A stretch of 64,000 bases of DNA from an uncultured Mediterraneibacter sp. (GCA_934309345.1 CAKRDD010000004.1:122697-186696); one strand, 5' to 3'. Counted from the first letter of the stretch, positions 43,588 through 53,674 are shown. Notes: a model not told the origin generated them from the sequence alone. A program made the numbers and translations.

Positions 43588-44793
43588 CTACTCCGCTATT
43601 TCGTTTGCATACCGACTCTGTATTGAGGATGCATCCTTATCTGTCAATCCCTCAATTATTGATTTTAGTTCTTCTTTTTGAGCATCATCGCCATGATTTA
43701 AAATTGCCTCCATAGCCTCTGTTCTTGCCCAGCTGTTCGCTTCCGGATCAGAAATAATTTCTTTCATGATATTGCAAATCTCGTCTGGATTATAATAAGT
43801 CGCTTTTGCTTTCCATTCCTCTATGCTGTCTTCTGCAATATGATTTATATCGCCTAAAGAAGTCCATTCCGGATCTTCCTGTGTTCTTGGCGTTTTTGCC
43901 CAATAATCCATGGTAGCTCGATATGCAGCTTCACTTGTTTTTTCATGGAATGGATAATCAAACCACATAGTTACTAATGACTCACAACATGATCCGTGCA
44001 ATTTTGTTTTCTCTGCATCATTTAAGATTGTAACCAATGGCTCAACCAGTTGATCATCTGCAAGATTTCCTGCTCTACTACATGCAACATCTGCTACCAT
44101 TTCATCTTCATCATTCATCAATTTTATAATTGTTTCTACCATTCCTTCTGCTCCAATGGACCAGTAATTTCCGATTGCAATGGCTGCATCTTTTCGAATA
44201 ATCGGATGTTCATGTTCTGACATCTTTATAAAAAACTTTGCTATATACGGATTCGATCCGGAATTTGCAAGTGAATTCAGTGCTGCATCCAGTGCAACAG
44301 GATCTGTTTCTTTTTCTAATGCTTCTTCTGCCATCTTTTCCTCTGCATCAGATGTTCCGAAAAGTCCGCCCATTCTACTAAATCCATACGCTCGTACATT
44401 TGGATTCTCACTAGTTACAACTGCCTCAAGAAAAGTGTTTGTATTTGGCATTCCGCCTCCAGCATCCCAGATTATCTGCATTGCTTCATCCGTTATGTTT
44501 TCCGTTCTGCAAAGCTCATCATCATACTCTACATATGCATAAGTAGAAACAAATTCCAAAGCTTCCTCTTCTGTTATATTTTCTACATCTTTAATTCTGT
44601 CTACCAGATCCTGGGCTGTCATACTCTGATATTCCTTTTTTGTTACTCCTGCCGGTGCATAATCATCTTTCGATGCCTTTTCCGTTTCCACAGTTTTTGG
44701 GGAATCATCAGGTGCTTTTTCTTTTCCACACGCTGATGATGCAGCCACGATCATAGTAGCAACTAATAAAATACTAACTATTTTCTTTTTCAT
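43588..44793 (-). CDS. HEAT-repeat lipoprotein
   Basis: About 401 residues from the ATG at 44793, preceded by GAGGAGG. A signal peptide ends in ASSACGK, a loose lipobox, so a membrane lipoprotein is likely. The rest is helical with HEAT-like units (PNVRAYGFSRMGGLF, DPVALDAALNSLANSG, HPIIRKDAAIAIGNYW, DEMVADVACSRAGNL). HEAT scaffolds bind other proteins; no partner is apparent. It lies between the zinc-repeat gene and the second signalling module. Confidence 0.75.
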   Translation of the reverse strand: MKKKIVSILLVATMIVAASSACGKEKAPDDSPKTVETEKASKDDYAPAGVTKKEYQSMTAQDLVDRIKDVENITEEEALEFVSTYAYVEYDDELCRTENITDEAMQIIWDAGGGMPNTNTFLEAVVTSENPNVRAYGFSRMGGLFGTSDAEEKMAEEALEKETDPVALDAALNSLANSGSNPYIAKFFIKMSEHEHPIIRKDAAIAIGNYWSIGAEGMVETIIKLMNDEDEMVADVACSRAGNLADDQLVEPLVTILNDAEKTKLHGSCCESLVTMWFDYPFHEKTSEAAYRATMDYWAKTPRTQEDPEWTSLGDINHIAEDSIEEWKAKATYYNPDEICNIMKEIISDPEANSWARTEAMEAILNHGDDAQKEELKSIIEGLTDKDASSIQSRYANEIAE

Positions 44794-44905
44794 AGCCAAA
44801 CCTCCTCACATACTAACTACCGATTTTTGTTGTAATTATTATTACATCTCTAAAGTTTTCTGGCACTAGCACTTGTGATAGGTAATTTTCTGTATAACAA
44901 AAGAA

Positions 44906-44926
44906 CATTGCAGAAAATCTGCAATG
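44906..44926 (-). terminator. Terminator of the second signalling operon
   Basis: On the reverse strand CATTGCAG-ATTTT-CTGCAATG followed by TTCTTTTGTT, 7 bp after the stop of the LuxR regulator. Confidence 0.75.
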
Positions 44927-44932
44927 CCCTCT

Positions 44933-45559
44933 CTATTTTAATGTCGTAACAAGTAATTTACTTTCCAATGCCGCCGCGATCAGATCTTCTTTACAGGAAT
45001 ACCCTGTCTTCGAGATCATTTCCTGAAAATTCCATCTTACCCCTGCAGTGGAACACCCCATTTTTTTTGCGATTTCTGAATAGGAAAAACCTTTTATATA
45101 TAATCGAAGCATCTCCAGCTGCCTTGGACTGATCTCATCGCTCTGAATCCAGTTCAGCTGAACATTCGGGGAAATGTCCGGAAATACCCTTTTCCCTTCC
45201 AGTGTCTGATGAATAACATCAAGAATTTCCTCATCTCCGTGATCTTTATACCAGAGACTGTCTGCGCATCCTGTTTTCGCTCTGGCAAGTACTTCCGGGT
45301 CAATCAATGATGTGATAATAAGTACTTTTGTCTTAGGATGAGCTTCTCTGATTTCTTTCCCTGCTGCCAGTCCATCATGATTATGAAATGTCTGCACGTC
45401 CATCAGCACAAGATCTATCTTTGTAGAATTACATACTTTTATGGCATCATTGGCATCTGCAATTGTCTGTACATGCTGAAATTCTTTATTATTTTCAATC
45501 AGATATTCAAAATATTTCTGCATGATCTTCTGATCTTCTACAATTAATATGCGAATCAT
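44933..45559 (-). CDS. NarL/FixJ-type response regulator (paralogue of the one at 5.5 kb)
   Basis: About 208 residues from the ATG at 45559, behind GGGAGAGG. Receiver landmarks: IVEDQ, LVLMDV with the acceptor Asp, ITS and WYKD. The LuxR helix-turn-helix is present (LRLYIKGFSYSEIAKKMGCSTAGVRWNFQEMISKTGYS). The SLWYKD and LEGK.FPD segments closely match the 5.5-kb regulator, which shows the two modules are paralogous. It should be the target of the kinase encoded just upstream. Confidence 0.88.
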   Translation of the reverse strand: MIRILIVEDQKIMQKYFEYLIENNKEFQHVQTIADANDAIKVCNSTKIDLVLMDVQTFHNHDGLAAGKEIREAHPKTKVLIITSLIDPEVLARAKTGCADSLWYKDHGDEEILDVIHQTLEGKRVFPDISPNVQLNWIQSDEISPRQLEMLRLYIKGFSYSEIAKKMGCSTAGVRWNFQEMISKTGYSCKEDLIAAALESKLLVTTLK

Positions 45560-45617
45560 TTTCCTCTCCCCTCTCGTCTCAATCGTCACTGTCCACATTG
45601 ACTGTACCCAACAATTC

Positions 45618-46907
45618 TCAATCTTCTGTTCCTCCAACGGGCAGTTCTAACACCAACAAAAACCTGGGATCAAATCTTGTAATCATTTGACCTCCTTCTC
45701 TTTCAACAGCTTCTCGTAAAGCTGAAAGGCCACCGCCTTCTTTACTTCCTTCCTTAGGCCTTTTTCCGTCATTTGTTATACGTATCTTCCACCCTCCAAG
45801 CACCTTATAACTTTGTACATACACCTTACTTCCATGTGCATGTCGTATACAATTTGTAACACACTCGCGAATTGCTTTATCTGTGATCAATGCCACTTTA
45901 GCTTCCTCGCAGATTTCTCCCTCCATCTCCACAGACACTCCCAGTCTCTGTGCATGTCGTATTGTCTCCTGATACTGTTTATCCGGATCATCCTGCGTGA
46001 TTCCGGATAATATGTAAACCGATTGTTTCAGAATTTCCAACTGGTTTTCCATATAATCTGCTTCTTTATGACTTTCCAGCATACGACGGATTGTAAGAAG
46101 GCTTCGTCCGAAACTATCATGAACCTGCATCTTCATCTTCAAAGTTTCCTGTTCGCGAATAATATCATCAATCTGGCCATACATTTTTTTCAATTTTTTA
46201 TTTAACACTTCCAGCTTTTCATTATTCATGCGGATTTTTTCACTGTTATGGTAAATCTCTGAAATATCAAAAGCTACTGTCTGAATATACCCTTCAAGTT
46301 CTGATTCCGACAACTTATATTCCTGAAACATCCACACTGTATTATCTGACAGATAAAAGACACTGCTTTCTTCACTAAGCTTCGTAATCCCTGAAATTAT
46401 TTTTCTGCCTTCCAGCACGATCTTAAGGTCTTCATAATTTTGGAGTGCCTCTCCTGTCAGCTTTCTGCCCAGTTCTCTCATTTTTTTATTCGATAACACA
46501 ATTCGTCCCAACGGATCCGACACACAGACACCACATGGAACATTATCTATGGTTTCCTTAACTGACCAGAAAGAAATACTTTTTCGACATACAATAATTT
46601 CTTTTCTGATCAACAGACAAAGCGATATGAGCAACAAAAACATGCCGGCAAAAAGTGTCCATACAGGGACGTCAATCATACATGACGGATGGTCATTATC
46701 TCCAATCTGATATCTATGATCATTTAAGAACACACACATCACACAAAAAGAAGAAAAAAACAATACTCCTATGCTTACCATTTTTTTCAGTTTTTCCTCA
46801 CGCATTATTCTGGAAAAAAGTATCCACAATTCCAGGATCAGACTTATTTCCATTAGAACCATTAATGTATTATGCAGTTTTACACTATCTGTTACATAAT
46901 TATACAT
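45618..46907 (-). CDS. Membrane PAS-type sensor histidine kinase (paralogue of the one at 6.1 kb)
   Basis: About 429 residues from the ATG at 46907 (MYNYVTDS) behind AGGAG. Three N-terminal membrane helices (about 10-120) are followed by a PAS domain (NVPCGVCVSDPLGRIVLSNKKM). A coiled linker leads to the H box VHDSFGRSLL, and the ATPase part has TNCIRHAHGSKV, ITNDGKRP and GGGLSALREAVEREGG. Compared with its paralogue it has gained (or kept) membrane helices. It lies between the 7TM gene and the regulator. Confidence 0.87.
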   Translation of the reverse strand: MYNYVTDSVKLHNTLMVLMEISLILELWILFSRIMREEKLKKMVSIGVLFFSSFCVMCVFLNDHRYQIGDNDHPSCMIDVPVWTLFAGMFLLLISLCLLIRKEIIVCRKSISFWSVKETIDNVPCGVCVSDPLGRIVLSNKKMRELGRKLTGEALQNYEDLKIVLEGRKIISGITKLSEESSVFYLSDNTVWMFQEYKLSESELEGYIQTVAFDISEIYHNSEKIRMNNEKLEVLNKKLKKMYGQIDDIIREQETLKMKMQVHDSFGRSLLTIRRMLESHKEADYMENQLEILKQSVYILSGITQDDPDKQYQETIRHAQRLGVSVEMEGEICEEAKVALITDKAIRECVTNCIRHAHGSKVYVQSYKVLGGWKIRITNDGKRPKEGSKEGGGLSALREAVEREGGQMITRFDPRFLLVLELPVGGTED

Positions 46908-46929
46908 TCTGATTTCTCCTCGCACCTTT

Positions 46930-48573
46930 TCAGACTTTTATTGAAACAAACCATTCATCCTCTGTTTCCTGTTCTACATAAAGTTCTGGTTTCTTCTCTG
47001 TCAACACTGACAGATTTTCTACTCCTTTCACTGTTACAGCGACTTTCTTCTGTCCGTCAATCTCTGCAACACGCAAGAAAATAAATTGAATTACATCAAT
47101 TAATTCTTCTACCATCCACTCAAAGAAATCATAACAGCTCAAAATACTGTCATCCTCAAGAAAGTTTATTTCCGGATCAATAAAATATTTCCCGTTGATT
47201 CCACATAGCTTTAAGCTGTCACAGGATTCTTCCAGACTTCTTCTCAAGTCTTCTGTTGTCAATTTCTCCTGTTTTTCTTTCTGCGATAAGATCAGATTCT
47301 TGCGACGCTTCATATAAGTTCCTACCACCACGATCTTCCGAAGAATCCGATCATACGTTTCTTTTGACTCTGTATTTTGAAGTTCATTGAGATATTGATC
47401 TAACAGACGCATCTGATGAAATGTTTGATTCTGTATGATGTTAAACAAACGGTTCTTTTCCTCAAGCGCCTTCTTCTCTGCTTCCTTTTCATAAGCAATC
47501 TGCAGCAAATGATTTCTTTCTGTTAATTCTTCCTGAAGTTCCTCGAGTTCTTTATACTGATCCAATACCGGTGAAATATCTTCTGCCCAAAATGCATGAC
47601 CGCCTCGCAAGGAAATGTGCTTTATCTGGATTCCATGTTCCAGTAACAGTGGTGCCTGTTTTGTGTCCTTGCGCATCTGATCAGTTATTTTCGGAAAATC
47701 TCCGGAACGATACCGCACATTCCAATCCCCATCTGTAATTTCTGCCGTGATACCGCCGCTCGCCTGAAATAGTTCTGTGTATCGTGTATTTGTCCCGATC
47801 AATCCACAATAAATACAGCTTTGATAAATTGCCGCCATAAGCAGACAACAAGACACTGCCATATCCCCGAAATATTTCGTTATGAGTGGCATTCCTATAA
47901 TATTACCGAAATTCCAATACAGAAGCATTATTCCCGGAAAAAATGGAAGCCAAAATCTTCTTTTCTGCGGACTTTTACTTTTTCTGATCAAAATCACTTC
48001 CATTGCGATCAGACAAAAAATCGCCCATACCTGAATCCCAAAGAAAATCGGTCCGTACTGATAATTTTGATCTATAAACGGCTTCCCATCCGGAAATGAA
48101 AATACAAGCTGATGAAAATCATTTGTAAGAACTGCAACAACAAACAGAAGAGCCGGAATCACTAGAGCCGCTGTACGTTTTGTCGTATTCTTCTCTTCCT
48201 CTTCTCCCATTAGTATCGCTGCATTGAGTCCAAGCGTAGGAATCATCATACATGGAATATAATATAAATACCAACACGTTCTCAGACTGAGTACTTCTGT
48301 CATAATATGATATTTTATACTTCGAAGAAAAATCCAGAAAACCATCAGACAGGCAATTTCAACAAGGCATCTTCTTATCTTAGGATTCACGACTCGCTTC
48401 TGCAGATAAATCCCCCAGGCTGTGTACAATCCAAGATAGAGACAGGTGCGACTCTGATCCAGGATGATACTCTCAATATCTGTTGTTTTCGGTATATGCC
48501 GACACATAGCAGCCAGTGCCACACACAGCAGCACTACAGAGTAAGAGCTCCTTTTCTTTTTCGAATATGACAT
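46930..48573 (-). CDS. 7TM sensor protein without kinase domain (paralogue of the one at 7.1 kb)
   Basis: About 547 residues from the ATG at 48573 behind GGGGGAAT. About seven helices (15-265) include the same ND.HQ motif (TNDFHQLVFSF). A short PAS-like part, a coiled coil (NHLLQIAYEKEAEKKALEEK) and a C-terminal region without kinase motifs follow, as in the 7.1-kb protein. The stop lies 22 bp before the kinase start. It is the first gene of the module and probably its membrane sensor. Confidence 0.75.
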   Translation of the reverse strand: MSYSKKKRSSYSVVLLCVALAAMCRHIPKTTDIESIILDQSRTCLYLGLYTAWGIYLQKRVVNPKIRRCLVEIACLMVFWIFLRSIKYHIMTEVLSLRTCWYLYYIPCMMIPTLGLNAAILMGEEEEKNTTKRTAALVIPALLFVVAVLTNDFHQLVFSFPDGKPFIDQNYQYGPIFFGIQVWAIFCLIAMEVILIRKSKSPQKRRFWLPFFPGIMLLYWNFGNIIGMPLITKYFGDMAVSCCLLMAAIYQSCIYCGLIGTNTRYTELFQASGGITAEITDGDWNVRYRSGDFPKITDQMRKDTKQAPLLLEHGIQIKHISLRGGHAFWAEDISPVLDQYKELEELQEELTERNHLLQIAYEKEAEKKALEEKNRLFNIIQNQTFHQMRLLDQYLNELQNTESKETYDRILRKIVVVGTYMKRRKNLILSQKEKQEKLTTEDLRRSLEESCDSLKLCGINGKYFIDPEINFLEDDSILSCYDFFEWMVEELIDVIQFIFLRVAEIDGQKKVAVTVKGVENLSVLTEKKPELYVEQETEDEWFVSIKV

Positions 48574-48651
48574 ATCTATTCCCCCGCACACATCACATTT
48601 ACAACTATCTTTTTTTAAGTATCACACACTCCCAACATCAATGCAACCTAA

Positions 48652-48698
48652 AAACGACAGGATCTTCATTTGAACTATTGAAGAACCTGTCGTTTTAT
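48652..48698 (-). terminator. Terminator of the methyltransferase/propeller operon
   Basis: On the reverse strand AACGACAGGTTCTTCA / TGAAGATCCTGTCGTT with a 10-nt loop and a T run. It follows the stop at 48707. Confidence 0.85.
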
Positions 48699-48706
48699 TC
48701 CATATT

Positions 48707-51157
48707 CTATTTGATATAACCAATAAATGTATTTCCGCTTCCGGAAACCATTCCTTCCATCTCGCTGATGGAAACTGTCTGCGACTCTCCATTTTCAGGA
48801 TCGATATAAGTAATATCATTCTTCGTATATCCTGTCAGAAGAATTGCATGATCTGCACTTGTAAGTGCAATCACCGGACAGCCTCTGTTGATCACATAAA
48901 GTACCTGATCCAGCGTACAACCTGTCAGATCTACTTTCTGAGCATCATATGTCTTCATATAACGCTCACATGCTTCAAGTGATGTCTCTTCTCCTTCTTT
49001 CGAAAGAGCAACATCCTCTATCGAATACGCAAGATCTCGATTTCCTTTCTCCCAGACATATTTCTGGTCAGAAGAGATTACAACTCCTGAAATCTGCTGT
49101 GCTTTCTGAATTGCATAAGAAGCTTTATCATAAATTCCTGCCAGTTCACCGACACCATAAACGTAATACTTCACATTTTCACTATTATCAGCAAGTACCA
49201 TCTCAAGTTCATTCTTTGATGCAAGCTGATTCGGCCGGATCACTTTCACGCTCTTATCTCCTGCTCCCTCTGCAAATGTAATCCGCATCTGTTTTTCCAT
49301 CAGTGCTGTTGTGTATACTTCTGTTTTAATCGCCGTATCTTTGCGTTCCTCATTATTCGTAATAAACTCCTGTGAAGTGACATTGTAAATATCCCCGCTT
49401 TTCTCTACACGGTTCAGTGTTACCATATTATCATCGATTAAAATATCAGAAATATAAATGCCTTTATCAATAAAGGAATAGCTGGCAACTTTTTTGTTCT
49501 TAGAATTACGGATTTCCAGTTCATACATTGGAGTGATCGACTCTCCGGAAGCTTTCTTTCCTGCATCCTCTGACTTCATCTTTCCATAAATAAAATCACC
49601 ATTGACAAATCCAAGTGGACTAATTCTTTCTCCGCTTGCCGCCTCAACAGTATTTGTCTCCAGACTGCTTAGATTCATTACCTGAATCACTGTTCCGCCA
49701 CTCTTATCTCCTTCTGACTGATATGCCATCAGATGTCCATCATCAGAAACCGCATACTGTCCTTCTTTAAGATTCTCTGCAAGTGTTGTCTGTTTATTCT
49801 TTTTCAGATCTACCTGATACAAAGTTCCGTCGGCCAAAACATATAGCTGCTCTTCCGCATGATTATAATAAACCATCTTGCCAAGCTCATCCGCTGCGAT
49901 TGCATAGGACTTCTTACTTGGTATAAATGCTTTCTCCTGGATCAGATTTCTCTCTACATCAAAATAATAGATTCCGACACCGACTTCTCCTTCGTGTTCG
50001 CCACGATTCATATATCCATACACAGCAAATGCAAGATTACCACTGTTGTCCATACTGATGATACGAACTGCATGTTGATCATTCAGATTTCTTTCATCTG
50101 TCGTATCTGCATCTGCAAATCCGAAAATATTTAATAATTCATTCGAACTCTTATTGTACATCCAAAGGTTTCTGGACTCAACAAATGCTGCAATCGTTCC
50201 TTTCTCATTTGTCTCATATGGAACATCCGAAGGTGTAACGCCGAGCAAAATCCCATCTTCATCGATCACACTTCTGTTCTCGCTGAATACTTCCTGCATA
50301 TCACGATTATAATCCAACAGGTAAATTGTAGTTCCTGCGATTCTCACGCGGAAAAATTCCTTAATGTCGTACACTGCATTTTCACCGGCATCATCCACGC
50401 AGGAAACTCTGTAATTCGCAAGGAGAGATGTGTACACACTATTACTTTCCTTTATGCTCCAACGCACATCACCAAGCAACTGTGGCTGCATAGTTCCCCA
50501 TTGAATATGGGAAATGTCAGAATGAATATTGACGGTCTGATAAGTTGTATTGTCACTCTCATCTCCCGGTTCCAGATAAATATTCAACGAATCTACATCT
50601 GTCTTATTAAATGCTTTCGTATGAAAATCCTGAGCAAATGCAAGACATTGTGATGCTGTAATATTATCTGCTTTTTCAATTCTTGTATAGAAATTAACTT
50701 TCCTTGCCTCTTTCTCATCACCGACCACAAGTGAAACCTGAAGTACCGCCTCCTGGATTTTATCTCCAAGTGATTTACCAAGCTTTAATGTGACATCTTC
50801 GCTTTCTGCAGATTTTAAAGTTCCTTTATCATATGTCTCTGTTCCATCCAGAGAATATACACTATAACTGATCTCACGAATCTGGTTATCATTTTTCTCA
50901 ATCTGCATTTTCAGTGTACCATCACTCTCTAATGGTGTAATGGTATCTCGCATTGCGGCAATATCCATATCATCTACATAGCCAGACAACGCATTTATCT
51001 TCTGTCCCCCCATCATAAATGAGACTCTCGGCAATGTGGCATCTCCCATATCCACAACCTGATCATCATTTCCACGGTTCAGTAGTACGTTACTGATCAC
51101 CAGTACAGCCGCAAAAAGAACAACCAGTGCGGCAATCTTTATTACCCTTTTTTTCAT
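48707..51157 (-). CDS. Membrane-anchored propeller-like protein with C39-like C terminus
   Basis: 816 residues. One N-terminal membrane helix (about 6-24) anchors an extracellular protein. Residues about 40-250 have beta domains; about 290-600 show short repeated strands with Asp-rich turns (YYNHAEEQLYVLADGTLYQVDLKK, YAVSDDGHLMAYQSEGDKSGG), like a propeller. The C terminus (about 745-816) ends with the His/Asp half of a C39-like fold (PVIALTSADHAILLTGYTKNDITYIDPENG). The usual N-terminal Q...CGP site is not obvious, so this may be a binding rather than peptidase domain. It overlaps the upstream methyltransferase in a TAATG junction. Confidence 0.65.
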   Translation of the reverse strand: MKKRVIKIAALVVLFAAVLVISNVLLNRGNDDQVVDMGDATLPRVSFMMGGQKINALSGYVDDMDIAAMRDTITPLESDGTLKMQIEKNDNQIREISYSVYSLDGTETYDKGTLKSAESEDVTLKLGKSLGDKIQEAVLQVSLVVGDEKEARKVNFYTRIEKADNITASQCLAFAQDFHTKAFNKTDVDSLNIYLEPGDESDNTTYQTVNIHSDISHIQWGTMQPQLLGDVRWSIKESNSVYTSLLANYRVSCVDDAGENAVYDIKEFFRVRIAGTTIYLLDYNRDMQEVFSENRSVIDEDGILLGVTPSDVPYETNEKGTIAAFVESRNLWMYNKSSNELLNIFGFADADTTDERNLNDQHAVRIISMDNSGNLAFAVYGYMNRGEHEGEVGVGIYYFDVERNLIQEKAFIPSKKSYAIAADELGKMVYYNHAEEQLYVLADGTLYQVDLKKNKQTTLAENLKEGQYAVSDDGHLMAYQSEGDKSGGTVIQVMNLSSLETNTVEAASGERISPLGFVNGDFIYGKMKSEDAGKKASGESITPMYELEIRNSKNKKVASYSFIDKGIYISDILIDDNMVTLNRVEKSGDIYNVTSQEFITNNEERKDTAIKTEVYTTALMEKQMRITFAEGAGDKSVKVIRPNQLASKNELEMVLADNSENVKYYVYGVGELAGIYDKASYAIQKAQQISGVVISSDQKYVWEKGNRDLAYSIEDVALSKEGEETSLEACERYMKTYDAQKVDLTGCTLDQVLYVINRGCPVIALTSADHAILLTGYTKNDITYIDPENGESQTVSISEMEGMVSGSGNTFIGYIK

Positions 51158-52404
51158 TATTTATCTCCCTTTTGCTCTGCCAGAAGCATACCTAATGTCG
51201 GCTGAATCTTTAAAAAGTTTTCACAATCCTCTGCCTCTTTTCCGCTCTTTGCTGCAGGACTCCCCTTTTTCACTGCACGCAGCAGAATATTCTTCGGCGT
51301 ATGCTCCATATCAATAAATTCTAATACCTGAGTTTCATATCCCTCACTTTCCAGACGCTTTGCTCTAAGTCCATCTGTCACAAGTGCTGCAAAACGCTCT
51401 CGCAGCAATCCATAATCCATAATTGGTCCAAGCACTTCTTCCATGGAAGCTAGTTGATCTCCCAGCATTTCTGAAACTTCCATAACTTCCGTCTTCGATT
51501 TCATCTTGCCTGAATGCAGATTTCTCTGCTTTTCAAGCTGCTTGTTCACCTCATGCTGGCAACATGGAACGGACAGAATTACCTTCGCATTCCAGCCAAC
51601 TGCTTTCGCAAGTGCATAATCTGTAGCTGTATCACACGCATGAAGCGTCACAACCATGTCAACCTGATCTACACCTTCATAATCCGCAATGTCTCCCACC
51701 AGGAAAGACAGCTTCTCATATCCATACTTCTTTGCCAGCTCATTACAATGCAGAATCACATCTGTCTTCAGATCTAATCCGATAATACGAATATCATATC
51801 CTTTCAACTCGTGTAAGTAATAATACATTGCAAATGTAAGATACGATTTTCCACATCCAAAGTCCAGAAATGTAAGCTCTCTGTCCTTGTCAAGCTGTGG
51901 CAGAATATCCTCAACAAACTCCAGAAAACGGTTGATCTGACGGAACTTATCCATTTTCGTCCGCACAATCTTTCCATCCTGCGTCATAACTCCAAGATCC
52001 TGAAGAAACGGAACTGCAATCCCTTCCTCCAGAATATATTTTTTCTTCCTGTTATGAGACAGATCTGCCGCTTTCGCCTGCACCTTCTTACGCTTTCTCT
52101 TAATCGTCGCCTTTCCTTTCTTACTGATCAATACTGTGATATCCTCACTCACCGTCTCAACCTGAACCTGACGAAACTCTTCCAACAATTTCATAAGCTC
52201 ATCCTTCGTCTCTTCCACTGTCAGATTCTTATGAAATGCCTGCGTCTTAGTAAAAGACTCTAACTGAAATAAAAGCTCCCCCTTCTGTTCCATCGGTCGA
52301 AGCTTTGCCTTAACTACATTATCCTTTACTCTCGGGTTACTAAACACCGCACGAATAAACTCTCTATTCAAAATCCCAGCTAAAAACTGTATGATTTCTT
52401 CCAT
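51157..52404 (-). CDS. Class I SAM-dependent methyltransferase
   Basis: 415 residues. Residues about 1-165 are charged and helical. The methyltransferase core has FLDFGCGKSYLTFAMYYYL (motif I), IGLDLK, a VGDIAD segment and a VTLHACDTATDYALA region followed by SVPCCQHEVNKQL. The HACD/PCC pattern resembles GSTCD-type RNA methyltransferase families, so RNA is a reasonable substrate, but this is not proved. It is the upstream gene of a two-gene unit with the propeller/C39 protein. Confidence 0.8.
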   Translation of the reverse strand: MEEIIQFLAGILNREFIRAVFSNPRVKDNVVKAKLRPMEQKGELLFQLESFTKTQAFHKNLTVEETKDELMKLLEEFRQVQVETVSEDITVLISKKGKATIKRKRKKVQAKAADLSHNRKKKYILEEGIAVPFLQDLGVMTQDGKIVRTKMDKFRQINRFLEFVEDILPQLDKDRELTFLDFGCGKSYLTFAMYYYLHELKGYDIRIIGLDLKTDVILHCNELAKKYGYEKLSFLVGDIADYEGVDQVDMVVTLHACDTATDYALAKAVGWNAKVILSVPCCQHEVNKQLEKQRNLHSGKMKSKTEVMEVSEMLGDQLASMEEVLGPIMDYGLLRERFAALVTDGLRAKRLESEGYETQVLEFIDMEHTPKNILLRAVKKGSPAAKSGKEAEDCENFLKIQPTLGMLLAEQKGDK

Positions 52405-52504
52405 ATAAATGACCTCTTTTTCTTCTATAATAAGTAGAATCTCAAAAGACTCTTCTTACTATTTTGCAGAATAAAAAGGGAGATGTCAAGGGATATAGGG
52501 GACG

Positions 52505-53131
52505 AAATAAAGATTTATCGTAGGGATTCTTTTTCAAGTTCGGACGAAATCAGATAGCGCTTATAAAGTTTCTTCTAACAGACAGACATTGAGAGATTGA
52601 TGCAGGCTCCGGGTTCTGTATACAGGAAAGTCACCTGAATCAATTCCTCAACATCTGTCTATCGGTAAGTTTTCAGTGCTATCTGATTTCTGCTCTCTCG
52701 AAAGAAGAACTCTACTTGAGAAGTAGACGCACCGGATGTTCTATAGAATGATACCCATTTCTTAAGCGTATTTACTTTAATAAAATTTAGCGTAGAAGAC
52801 GATCCTTTTTCAGTAAACAGAAAACAGAAAATATGAACTTCGAGAAGTTTATGTTAGAAGGATGGTACAGGGACGAAGACGAATGTGGAGCATACTTGCT
52901 CATACTTGAAAAACAATGGATTGCGTTAAAGAAAGGATTGACAGCTGTCTGAGCGGCAGCGAGTTTGTCAATCCTTTCTTTGCTTTTAGCAGTCTGTTGT
53001 TTTTCCTAGTATGAACAGTATGCGTAACCCTGAGTCGGCGTTCCTGTACCATTCTTCTAACAAGCGACTCTCTAAAATCATATTTTCATTTTTCGTCCGC
53101 ATATCCGAAAAATGATTTCTACGACAAATAT
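52505..53131. repeat. Left copy of a long non-coding inverted repeat with nested palindromes (IR-L)
   Basis: About 627 bp without a convincing gene. It is the reverse complement of 57177-57935, with 144 bp identical (52895-53038 against 57273-57416). It has a truncated B palindrome (about 52505-52775) and a full A palindrome (about 52785-53131). The A stem apex is AAAGAAAGGATTGACA...TGTCAATCCTTTCTTT. The element abuts the stop of niaR at 53132. The outer end reads AAATAAAGATTTATCGTAG. The 100 bp between it and the methyltransferase start at 52404 hold no other gene I can see. Confidence 0.9.
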
Positions 53132-53674
53132 TTACTTTGCAAAAAGCTCCTTCTCCCACTCTTCTTGCTCCAGCAAAAATCCCTTTTCTTCCAGTGCTTC
53201 TTGAATCATATCCAATGTCTTTTCACTATCTGCTTCCACTACATGATAGTGGTAATCGGATGTGATATTTTTCAGCGGAGTAGACTTTCCGCTTCTGATA
53301 TCATCTATGAACTCTGCCGCGTTTCGTCTGGAATTAATATTAAGTGATGCTTCCATATGACCGTAGACTCTGTGATTTACCATCACGTTGCGTACTCTTC
53401 CGCCGAGATCTACAATCGTATAAAGTTCGTCCTCGACCTGGTCATCGGTATGTTTCACTTTGAAGGTTCTTTCTACTAAATGTGATTCGTGCAAAATATA
53501 TCCTCTGTTTGTAGAGATAATGTCATGTCCCGCGGCACGGATGAGTGCGATATCCTGCACGATCACCTGACGGCTTACTTCATACTGTGCGGCCAATGCC
53601 TTTCCCGGCACCGGTGCTGAGCTTGTTTTTATCTGATTTATAATGGCAGTTCTTCTCTCTGATCCTGTCATCAT
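53132..53674 (-). CDS. niaR: NiaR-type transcriptional repressor of NAD synthesis
   Basis: 180 residues. An N-terminal helix-turn-helix (KALAAQYEVSRQVIVQDIALIRAAGHDI) is followed by the 3H domain with its three His patterns: FKVKHTDD, NHRVYGHME and SDYHYHVVE. NiaR binds nicotinic acid (with metal) and represses nad or niacin-uptake genes. It is the last gene of the nadABC operon and would control its own promoter. The stop directly touches the inverted repeat on its downstream side. Confidence 0.9.
   Translation of the reverse strand: MMTGSERRTAIINQIKTSSAPVPGKALAAQYEVSRQVIVQDIALIRAAGHDIISTNRGYILHESHLVERTFKVKHTDDQVEDELYTIVDLGGRVRNVMVNHRVYGHMEASLNINSRRNAAEFIDDIRSGKSTPLKNITSDYHYHVVEADSEKTLDMIQEALEEKGFLLEQEEWEKELFAK

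Noticed and set aside
52505..53131. Insertion sequence with transposase
   Set aside because: The element has repeat-like ends, but no transposase or remnant is visible in any frame.
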